From the NCBI RefSeq assembly GCF_016592575.1, contig NZ_AP017470.1:372001-436000 (forward strand): a DNA stretch of 64,000 nucleotides, written 5' to 3'. The translations under genes and the position numbers were made by a program. This DNA is from Thermotomaculum hydrothermale. Its GTDB lineage: Bacteria; Acidobacteriota; Holophagae; Thermotomaculales; Thermotomaculaceae. Below the pieces are notes generated by a model. It made no database searches, was not told where the DNA came from, and saw only the letters and a program-made list of their open reading frames with translations. This document shows positions 35,807 through 43,214 of the stretch, piece by piece. How positions within the stretch are numbered: position 1 is the stretch's first letter; every line of letters begins with the position of its first letter.

Positions 35807-36112
35807 ATGGGGTACATTTGTCAATATTGTGGACATAGATCTCCATCTGCAAGTGGAGGATCTTGTTCATACAGTCCTACAAGATCACACGTTTATATCC
35901 AAGAATCATCAAGCGGATATATATGTTCATATTGTGGACATAAATCTTCATCTGCAAGTGGTGGGAGTTGTTCATACAGCCCTCATAAAAAACACAGATA
36001 CATAGTAAAACATGCGGGGCAATACGTTTGCAAATATTGTGGACATAAATCTCCATCTGCAAGTGGTGGGAGTTGTAGTAAAAGTCCTTTCGGAAAACAC
36101 GAGTATATCTAG
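35807..36112 (+). CDS. Triple tandem zinc-ribbon-like protein
   Basis: 101 aa consisting almost entirely of three copies of a 33-36 residue unit: YxCxYCGHKSxSASGGSCSxSPxxxHxYI. Each unit offers C-x2-C plus a later Cys and His, a plausible Zn site. Start ATG at 35807, preceded by AAAAGGAGGTG; the upstream in-frame ATG (35786) precedes this RBS. Related single-unit small proteins exist in many genomes without known function. The near identity of the units implies recent internal duplication. It lies in the accessory island beside the integrase remnant. Confidence 0.7.
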   Translation: MGYICQYCGHRSPSASGGSCSYSPTRSHVYIQESSSGYICSYCGHKSSSASGGSCSYSPHKKHRYIVKHAGQYVCKYCGHKSPSASGGSCSKSPFGKHEYI

Positions 36113-36236
36113 TTTGTTAAGCCGTTCAGTCATTTCATTTATTAGCGGACATACGGTTTCGCTATGTTTCTTCCAAATTCGGCAAAGTTAAATTTATATA
36201 TCTACAAACCTTTAACAGAAATTACGGGTTTCAACT

Positions 36237-36986
36237 ATGAATAATAAACAAGAAAAAATAGTAGAAATTCTAATCAAAAAAGGAAAAAAATTATTAAATC
36301 AACCATACAAAAGGATTATATTTACTAAAAATTCGGATGCTAATGATTTACTTAATGATATTGAAAATTATCCTCATGTATTCGTGCTTGCTTGTATGAT
36401 GAATAGGCAAATAAAGGCAGAGAGAGCTTGGTTGATCTCTTATGAAATATCTAATGAGATTGGTGGATTTGAATTTTTTAGATTCCTGACAATAAGTCAA
36501 GAAGAGTTTAGGGAAATGTTTATGAGAAAAAATCTTCATAGATTTAATGATACTATGGCAAAGAATTTCTATCTTGGAATCCAAAAATTACATAAAGATT
36601 ACAACAATGACGCGTCAAATATTTGGAAAGGAAAACCAAGAAGTGCAACAGTAGTTAAGAGATTTTTAGAGTTTAAGGGTGTTGGTGTTAAAATTGCAAC
36701 GATGGCAGCAAATATATTAGCAAGAGAATTTAAAATTCCGATGAGTGACTATATTTGTATAGATATATCGCCTGATACCCATGTAAATAGGGTTTTCAAG
36801 AGATTAGGATTTATTTCTAAAAGTGCAAGTGATCATGAGCTAATCTATGCTGCTAGAGAACTTAATCCAGAATATCCAGGAATTTTTGATTTGTCATGTT
36901 GGGAAATAGGAAGAAAGTGGTGTAAACCAAAGAAGCCTGATTGTGATAATTGTTATTTGTATCGGTATTGCCCAAGGAAAATTTGA
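36237..36986 (+). CDS. Endonuclease III-like HhH-GPD DNA glycosylase with [4Fe-4S] cluster
   Basis: 249 aa. Helix-hairpin-helix FKGVGVKIATMAANI with catalytic Lys152, the catalytic Asp180 in SPDTHVNRVFKRLG, and the EndoIII-type cluster ligands C229-x6-C236-x2-C239-x5-C245. All active-site features of a bifunctional glycosylase/AP lyase are present, yet the N-terminal 70 residues are unlike Nth and the protein is divergent. Weak RBS. The codon usage is more AT-rich than in neighbouring housekeeping genes and it lies in the accessory island, suggesting transfer. Target lesion unknown. Confidence 0.78.
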   Translation: MNNKQEKIVEILIKKGKKLLNQPYKRIIFTKNSDANDLLNDIENYPHVFVLACMMNRQIKAERAWLISYEISNEIGGFEFFRFLTISQEEFREMFMRKNLHRFNDTMAKNFYLGIQKLHKDYNNDASNIWKGKPRSATVVKRFLEFKGVGVKIATMAANILAREFKIPMSDYICIDISPDTHVNRVFKRLGFISKSASDHELIYAARELNPEYPGIFDLSCWEIGRKWCKPKKPDCDNCYLYRYCPRKI

Positions 36987-37439
36987 GGTGGAAATATTGG
37001 ATTAATATTTCAAGATCGTGGTAAAACCGTTTTACTCTTAATTAATATTGAAATATTCTACCTATCAATATTTTTTCATTATATTTACATTAATTATAAA
37101 TTTTAGTCCAAGGAATTTTGTTTTCTTTTGCTTTTTTTATATCATAGAATTATATTTTTAATAGGCTGCTCAAAGATAATGATATTTTTCACACGGAATT
37201 AGTTAAGTTGACAAAGGTGTTAAAATCCCTGGTGATTTTTAAATTAGGTTGTTAATTCAAAATATACAAGAGTTCAAAATAGGGAATAATTATGTGTAAA
37301 ATAACCAATAGCAAGCAATTAAAAATGAAAGAGCAGCATAGATTAGGTGGTTTTAAAAAGCAACTATTTGTTTTTTATTAGAATGCCTGATTTTATGTTA
37401 TGTCTTATCAACTTTTAGGAAAGAAAGGAGAAAATTATT
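36987..37439 (+). other. Intergenic region with nested palindromes and a repeat copy
   Basis: 450 bp without a gene. It contains an outer 10-bp inverted repeat AATATTTCAA (37004-37013) / TTGAAATATT (37048-37057) enclosing the palindrome GTAAAACCGTTTTAC (37021-37035). The first copy of a diverged 110-bp repeat follows at 37290-37402. The middle is plain AT-rich DNA. Confidence 0.6.
37290..37402 (+). repeat. Diverged island repeat, copy A
   Basis: 113 bp, similar over its whole length to copy B: it begins TTATG(T/G)GTAAAATAA, shares TAGCAAGCAATTAA and GATTAGG, and ends TTTTATGTTATG. It sits 38 bp upstream of the secreted-protein gene. Confidence 0.65.
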
Positions 37440-37946
37440 ATGAAAATGTCATTTATCCTTGTTTTGACAACGATTTTTTTAATATCTCCCGTTAATGTGT
37501 TTTGTCAGGAAAAGCCTACAAAAAACAAACAAAATGCTCAGTCCTCACAGATTAAGAATGATTCACCATTATCCTTCCTTCCGAAGGGAACTATTATCCA
37601 CAAGCGCACAAAGGATAAAATTTATGTTTTCCTTCCTCATAATACTAAAATTCAGGGATTGTTGTGCAGAGGGGATAAACATCAGGGTTGGGAAACAGTT
37701 TTTTATACCAACGGCAAACTGGCATTAGCCTGGTTGGCAAAACCGGCAGTAATTCAAGGGATTCCCTGTGCAGCCGCCAGTTTCTGGACAGAACTTTTTG
37801 GTGGCACAGCAGCGGTTACTTTTCACCCTGATGGCAAATTGGCAGGGTGCAAGTTGGCTAAAGATGTAACCATTGACGGCCACACCTTCAAAAAGGGAGA
37901 CTATGTCCGTTTTGACTCTAAAGGAAAGTTGATTTTGAAAAAATAA
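37440..37946 (+). CDS. Secreted MORN-like repeat protein, unknown function
   Basis: 168 aa with a signal peptide (hydrophobic 4-20, cleavage about FCQEKP), then a Gln/Lys/Asn-rich linker and two or three copies of a 'G.....VxFxxDGKLxxxxLAKxxxIxG' unit (TNGKLALAWLAKPAVIQGI, PDGKLAGCKLAKDVTIDG, DSKGKLIL). The unit resembles MORN-type repeats of periplasmic proteins. No function is known. RBS AAGGAG. It lies in the island between the two 110-bp repeat copies, like a cassette. Confidence 0.6.
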   Translation: MKMSFILVLTTIFLISPVNVFCQEKPTKNKQNAQSSQIKNDSPLSFLPKGTIIHKRTKDKIYVFLPHNTKIQGLLCRGDKHQGWETVFYTNGKLALAWLAKPAVIQGIPCAAASFWTELFGGTAAVTFHPDGKLAGCKLAKDVTIDGHTFKKGDYVRFDSKGKLILKK

Positions 37947-38062
37947 AATATGAAGAATATAATAGTTTTATCGTGTTGGCTTAAAGGGAGAGGGGGTTGG
38001 ATTTTATATTGACTTTTAGATTAAATTATTGAGTCAGCATAAAAAAACAAAATAATCACGCA

Positions 38063-38172
38063 TTATGGGTAAAATAAATTTTAGCAAGCAATTAACAAAA
38101 GGTAAATATTGATTAGGCGTTCTAAAAGAGTAATTTTTGATTTTACAATGTTACACTTAATTTTATGTTATG
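38063..38172 (+). repeat. Diverged island repeat, copy B
   Basis: 110 bp, second copy of the repeat at 37290-37402. The first 33 bp match at about 28 positions and the last 12 bp are identical. It precedes the 264-aa orphan gene by 22 bp. Confidence 0.65.
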
Positions 38173-38194
38173 AAAAAATAGTGTGGGGTTGCTG

Positions 38195-38989
38195 ATGAAA
38201 TTAATTAAAAAACTTAAACCTGTGTTTGATGAAGACTATGAAGAGTGGAATGAGATTGTTAGCGAAATAAATGGTTTTATTCCCCCTTTATTTTGGTATG
38301 GGGGGGCGGCATTTGATATGGAACCAATTGTTTCATTGTTTAACGGCTCATTTCCAAAAGATGCTCAGAGATTTTTATCACCAAATATTTTTCCAGTCCT
38401 TACTGATTATAATTCAAAAATATGTGAGGCAATTAAGTATATCTATGAGCATTTTTATAGTGAAAACTTTTCTATTGATTCTTTGCCAAGAGATTACTGG
38501 TTTAGAATGCAATTAAAAAGGTTTGAAATATTACAAATGATTCCATTAACTTTATTTGATCCCGATGAATTAATGAAAATAAGAAGTAATTATAAAGGGT
38601 TCCATTCAAGCGTTACAACTTCAGTTGTTCCCGATGATAAATGGCACTTTGTTTTCATTAATGCTGCAGTAGAAGGAGAAAATATTAGTTTTCTGTATGG
38701 TCTTATTGAAAATTTAGTGTTCTGGAAAGAAGTTGTTGAATCAAACAACCTTAAAATTGAATCTTTTTGTGGACTAAGGTTAGGTGGAAAATCAGGTAGT
38801 TGGGACTTTACACATAGTCCAAGTAGTGGAAAATTGTTTAATGCTATTCGCAACAGTAAAGCAAGCAAACCAAAATTGTGGATTGCTGATGAATGTTATG
38901 AACTTAGAAAAATTTGGAGAGAAATAGAACCCCATGACAATGGGTTTTATGGACAAATGCATTTTTTTGAAGCAAAATGGGATTTTTAA
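38195..38989 (+). CDS. Orphan island protein, unknown
   Basis: 264 aa, not recognised. Soluble, no signal peptide, rich in aromatic residues. Possible conserved segments are PPLFWYGGAAFDMEPIV near residue 35 and LRLGGKSGSWDFTHSPSSG near 200. Start ATG at 38195 behind GTGTGGGG rather than the GTG at 38183, which overlaps it. It directly follows repeat copy B, parallel to the previous gene's position after copy A. Probably a mobile-region passenger gene. Confidence 0.5.
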   Translation: MKLIKKLKPVFDEDYEEWNEIVSEINGFIPPLFWYGGAAFDMEPIVSLFNGSFPKDAQRFLSPNIFPVLTDYNSKICEAIKYIYEHFYSENFSIDSLPRDYWFRMQLKRFEILQMIPLTLFDPDELMKIRSNYKGFHSSVTTSVVPDDKWHFVFINAAVEGENISFLYGLIENLVFWKEVVESNNLKIESFCGLRLGGKSGSWDFTHSPSSGKLFNAIRNSKASKPKLWIADECYELRKIWREIEPHDNGFYGQMHFFEAKWDF

Positions 38990-39178
38990 TTCAGAAATTG
39001 AACTAAAATTTCTTAATAAATTTTTAACATGATACGATTAAGTAATATTTTATTCTTGTAATAGGGACAAATGTTATTAAAAAAAGTGTTATATTCTCTC
39101 ACAAACTTATAAAAAACTTTTTTAAATAATCGATTTTTGGGGTATAAGTTCGGTTTTTATTTAATTTGTTTTGGTTAG

Positions 39179-39601
39179 TTACTCTTTTTCAAGAAATTGT
39201 TTTGCAAATTTGTATTTTTCAAGCCTTTTCAAGTCTTTTTCTGTGATTTTATTTAGCCTTGAAGTGTCCATGTTGTGCTCTAAATCGGCAAGTTTAACCT
39301 TTCTTGCAATTGGGTTTGCTTTTACTCTTTTTAGGTAATCCTTGTATTCTTCCCCTTTTTCCTTTGTCATTGCTTCAACTGCGGAAATTACTTCTTCTGA
39401 ATATCCCATTTTCTTTAATGTTTCAAAACTTATATCTTCTATGTCTTCAACAATGTCGTGAAGAAGGGCAACAATCTTTTCTGTTTCACTTTCCATTTTT
39501 TCAGCAACAGTTAAAAGGTGCTCAATGTAGGGTTTTCCCCCTTTATCTTTTTTGTCTTTGAATTTTTCTTTTACAAATTCAAGTGTTTTTTCATAGTTCA
39601 T
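39179..39601 (-). CDS. Small HD-domain hydrolase, alarmone-hydrolase-like
   Basis: 140 aa covering only an HD domain of the RelA/SpoT-type: H28 (YIEHLLTVA), H48-D49 (ALLHDIVED) and D106/N110 (KLADLEHNMD). Length and motifs fit small (p)ppGpp hydrolases (MESH1-like), but the usual RFG loop is not evident and other phosphohydrolase activity is possible. Divergent from addA; the shared upstream region contains three phased direct repeats. Confidence 0.78.
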   Translation of the reverse strand: MNYEKTLEFVKEKFKDKKDKGGKPYIEHLLTVAEKMESETEKIVALLHDIVEDIEDISFETLKKMGYSEEVISAVEAMTKEKGEEYKDYLKRVKANPIARKVKLADLEHNMDTSRLNKITEKDLKRLEKYKFAKQFLEKE

Positions 39602-39646
39602 AAATTATCCCCCTTTTTCTATTATGGTTTTCTTTTATTTGATTGC

Positions 39647-39730
39647 AATGTTGGAGAACAGTCAATAAAAATATTGTAAAAATGTGGAGAGTATTCCTTA
39701 AAATTGCACAAAAAATGTGGAGTGTGTTCC
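39647..39730. repeat. Three direct repeats phased at 33 bp upstream of addAB
   Basis: AATGTTGGAGAACAGTC (from 39647), AATGTGGAGAGTATTCC (from 39681) and AATGTGGAGTGTGTTCC (from 39714). Their GGAG cores begin at 39653, 39686 and 39719, exactly 33 bp apart, about three helical turns. They lie between the HD gene (-) and addA (+), placed as an operator array. Confidence 0.7.
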
Positions 39731-39812
39731 ATATTTAAATAGAAAATTGTGGCAAAATATAATTCTTCGTATTGATTTTTTTGGTGTATAATTTGTTTAA
39801 AATGAGGGAGAT

Positions 39813-42800
39813 ATGGAAGAAAATAACAAGAGACTGATAATCTATAAGGCTTCAGCAGGGGCGGGGAAGACATACAGGCTTTCTCAGCACTATGTTAACC
39901 TTCTAAAAACCTATGCAGATACTTTAAAATCCCAAAACAATAAAATTCAGATTAAAAAAATTTGCGGTGAGAACAGGGATAATGAGAAAGAAGACGGCAG
40001 GACTGTTTTAAGCCTTGATAATATTGTGGCAATTACCTTTACAAATAAGGCTGCCGCTGAAATGAAGGAAAGGGTTTTAACCTTTCTTAAAGAGATTGCA
40101 ATGGGAAGAAAAACTGAAAAAGAAGGCTTTTCCCTTCAAAAAAAAGAGGCGCTTGATGTTTTAATATCTGTTATAGAGAATTTTTCCGATTTTCAGGTAA
40201 CCACAATTGATTCATTTATGAACAGCATTTTTAAGGCTTTTGCGGTTGATTTGAATGTTTATCCTGATTATGACATTACATTTGAGGAAAAGGAGATTTT
40301 TGATATTGCTGTTGGGGAGTTGTTTGCAGATGAGAGGTTTAGTAACACTCTTTTATCCTTTTTAGATGTGTTGCTTCAGGTTGAAAAGGGCGGTTTTGAC
40401 GGGGAAAGGATAATAAGGAATGCATTAAACAATTTCAGGGAATCGGATTTTTTAAACAGGGTTTTGCAGGATAAAGCAAGGTTGAGGGATTATATTGCGG
40501 TTAATACTGACGAGGATAGTTTTTCCCTTTTGTGGAATTTGTTTAAAGTGAATTTTGAAGCAAAATTCGGTTCTTTTAAATGCCAGAGTGAGGTTAGTAA
40601 TTTTTCTCAAGCCTTAAATTTTATTAAAGAAGAGATGGGTATTGTTTTTGAAAACCTTAATAAAGAGTGTGAGTCAATTTCAGGGTTACTTCACGGAACT
40701 AAAGCAAAGTGGCTTAAAAAGAAAAACATAGAGGATACTTTCTCCTCTAACATCTGGGAGAAAATGCTAACAAAAGATGGAGATTATGCAGGGCTTATTC
40801 TTTCAAAAAGTGGAGACCAAAAAATAGATTCATTTAAAAGGGATAAAATTAACTCTTATCTTGAATGTTTGCATTTTTTGTATAAATCCTATTACCTTTT
40901 TAAGGCTGTTTACAATGACTCTTCATCTGTTGAGGTTTACAAAAAGGTGCTTGAAATAGAAGAGGATATTAAAAAATCCTTAAACCTGGTTATTGGCGGG
41001 AAGATAACGGAAAGGGTTAAAACTATTTTAGATGATTACTCCCTTCCATACGCTTTTTGCAGGTTAGGGGAGAGGATTAACCATTACCTTATAGATGAGT
41101 TTCAGGATACTTCAGATAGCCAATTTGACGCAATGTGTCCAATTATTCACAATGCCTTATCCGAAGGGGGAAGCCTGTTGGTTGTTGGGGATAAAAAGCA
41201 GGCAATTTACGGCTGGAGAGGCGGGGATTACAGGGTTTTTGACAGGGTGGAAAGCAATAATGATAATTGCTCATTGATGAGTGTTGTTGAGGAAGATGAG
41301 TATTTAAATAAGCCTATAAAAATAAATTACAGGTCTGCTAAAAACATTGTTAAATTCAACAATAATGTTTTTGGACAGGTTGTAAATAGAGACTCTGCCC
41401 AACCTATTCTGGTAAGTTTTGAAAAAGATGAAAAAGATAAGGCATTTCAGGAGATTGAAAAAGTTTTCAGGGATTTCAAACAGGAACCGAATTCAAAAGA
41501 GAAGGGCTATGTTGAGGTTAATTTGTTTAAGTGCAATTCAAAAGATGGAAAAGACGCCTGCGTTGAAGAAAACTATAAGAAGGAATTTTTCAGGATTTTA
41601 AAGGATACTTTAGAGAGGTTTTCAGGGAAAGACATAATGATTCTTGCAAGGAGAAAGGAAGATTTAGGTAAGATTGCAGAGTTTATCTTTGAATTCAACG
41701 CTGAATATAAAAAGAATGTGTCTTTTGTTACCGAGGACTCTTTAAAACTTTTGAATAACAGGGATATAAAAAACCTGCTCCTGCTTTCAGGTTTTTTTAT
41801 AAATGTTAGCGATGTTTCGCTGTTTAAAGGCCTTGCTGAAAACGGATTTTTTCCACTTGAAGACAAATCTAAGTTTTTTGAAGAATTAAGTGAAGCGAAA
41901 GGATTTTCAATTTTAAAGGCAAAGGAGATTCTCTCTAAAACAATAAAACAGGGATTGGGTATTGATTTTGCTGAAATTTTTGAGGAGAGTTTTCTAAATT
42001 CAAAACTTCTATCCCCTTACGAATTTTTCATAAACCTGATTTCCTGTTTTGATTTTTCCGATTACTCTTTCGGCTTTGATTTAAAGGAAAACGGGGCATA
42101 CTTTGACAGGTTTTTAGAGGTTGTTTTAACTCTCTCTGAAAAGGGAAACTCTGTTGCTGAAATTGTTGATTACTTTTATCAAAATGAGGACATTACTCTT
42201 TCAATGCCTGAAAATATTGATGCTATAAGGCTTATGACAATTCACAAGGCAAAGGGGCTTGAAGCAGAGGTTGTAATTATCCCGTTTTACGATTGGAGTA
42301 TGGTTGGAAGGTTAGATTCAGAGTATATTGAGTTGGATTTAAAAGACTGGTTTGAAAAGGCGGGAAACAGGAAGGTTATTCTTAAAAACGACGGCAGATT
42401 AAGGGAGATTTCAAAAAAGGCAGGGGAAAAGTATTTTGATTATAAATTAAGAAAGTTTATTGAATCGCTAAACCTTATGTATGTGGCAAATACAAGGCCA
42501 AAAAAAGAGTTGTACATAGTTGGCGCTTTGATTTATAAAGACAAAGAGTTTAAGGATGTTTCAAAAACTTACATTACTTCGGCTTTTGTTTTGAAGAATC
42601 TTGCAGATAATTTTCTTGAAGAAAAGGACAATATGTTCCATTTTGCTTCAGGTGAGAAAAGCAAAGGGAAATCAATTGAAGAGGAAAAAGGAAAATCAGG
42701 AGAAGAAGTTTTTTCCTTTGCGCCTTCAATAAGGCAGCACTTTAAATCTATTGAGGAAAGGGATTATTTGTTTGACTATAAAAGCGAAGAGTTTGGAAAT

Positions 42801-43214
42801 CTCTTTCACCTGACAATGAGTTTTATTAAAGATTTGAAAAGTGAAGAAAACATAAATGAGGTTGTGGAAAAGGCGTACGAAAAAGCGGCGAAACTTTCAG
42901 GAGTAAGCGAAGGCTTTGAAGAGGTTAAAAAACTTGCACGACAAACGGTTTTAAATTTAAAAGATTACTTTTTTAATATTGATGCTGAGTGGAATGAAAA
43001 GGAAGTTATAAACAGAAAGGGGTTTATCTTCAGAATTGACAGGCTTGTTTTGAAAAATGGCGAGTACATTGTAATTGACTATAAAACAGGGGCAAAGGAT
43101 TTGGAAAAACACAAAACTCAAATTGTAAATTATCTCAATGTTTTTAGAGGCAATAAACTAAAATCTAAAGGCATTATTTACTATACGGAAGACGGAGAAA
43201 TTGTAAATGTCTGA
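39813..43214 (+). CDS. addA: AddA-like UvrD-type helicase/RecB nuclease
   Basis: 1133 aa. SF1A helicase motifs: Walker A KASAGAGKTYRLSQ (residues about 8-21), AITFTNKAAAEMKERV, motif II DEFQDTSD, motif III VVGDKKQAIYGWRGGD, motif V TIHKAKGLEAEVV and motif VI MYVANTRPKKEL. The C-terminal RecB-family nuclease core is FRIDRLVLKNGEYIVIDYKTG. With the overlapping next gene it forms the end-processing helicase-nuclease that prepares double-strand breaks for RecA. Start ATG with GAGGGAG; overlaps addB by 8 bp. Confidence 0.9.
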   Translation: MEENNKRLIIYKASAGAGKTYRLSQHYVNLLKTYADTLKSQNNKIQIKKICGENRDNEKEDGRTVLSLDNIVAITFTNKAAAEMKERVLTFLKEIAMGRKTEKEGFSLQKKEALDVLISVIENFSDFQVTTIDSFMNSIFKAFAVDLNVYPDYDITFEEKEIFDIAVGELFADERFSNTLLSFLDVLLQVEKGGFDGERIIRNALNNFRESDFLNRVLQDKARLRDYIAVNTDEDSFSLLWNLFKVNFEAKFGSFKCQSEVSNFSQALNFIKEEMGIVFENLNKECESISGLLHGTKAKWLKKKNIEDTFSSNIWEKMLTKDGDYAGLILSKSGDQKIDSFKRDKINSYLECLHFLYKSYYLFKAVYNDSSSVEVYKKVLEIEEDIKKSLNLVIGGKITERVKTILDDYSLPYAFCRLGERINHYLIDEFQDTSDSQFDAMCPIIHNALSEGGSLLVVGDKKQAIYGWRGGDYRVFDRVESNNDNCSLMSVVEEDEYLNKPIKINYRSAKNIVKFNNNVFGQVVNRDSAQPILVSFEKDEKDKAFQEIEKVFRDFKQEPNSKEKGYVEVNLFKCNSKDGKDACVEENYKKEFFRILKDTLERFSGKDIMILARRKEDLGKIAEFIFEFNAEYKKNVSFVTEDSLKLLNNRDIKNLLLLSGFFINVSDVSLFKGLAENGFFPLEDKSKFFEELSEAKGFSILKAKEILSKTIKQGLGIDFAEIFEESFLNSKLLSPYEFFINLISCFDFSDYSFGFDLKENGAYFDRFLEVVLTLSEKGNSVAEIVDYFYQNEDITLSMPENIDAIRLMTIHKAKGLEAEVVIIPFYDWSMVGRLDSEYIELDLKDWFEKAGNRKVILKNDGRLREISKKAGEKYFDYKLRKFIESLNLMYVANTRPKKELYIVGALIYKDKEFKDVSKTYITSAFVLKNLADNFLEEKDNMFHFASGEKSKGKSIEEEKGKSGEEVFSFAPSIRQHFKSIEERDYLFDYKSEEFGNLFHLTMSFIKDLKSEENINEVVEKAYEKAAKLSGVSEGFEEVKKLARQTVLNLKDYFFNIDAEWNEKEVINRKGFIFRIDRLVLKNGEYIVIDYKTGAKDLEKHKTQIVNYLNVFRGNKLKSKGIIYYTEDGEIVNV

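Noticed and set aside
37290-38172. Integron attC sites
   Set aside because: The repeats lack clear RYYYAAC and GTTRRRY core sites and the paired inner boxes; the nearby recombinase remnant does not show the IntI-specific patch. Kept only as unexplained repeats.
39647-39730. Short CRISPR array
   Set aside because: The repeat is only about 17 bp and imperfect, spacers are 16 bp, there are no cas genes, and its position suits an operator.
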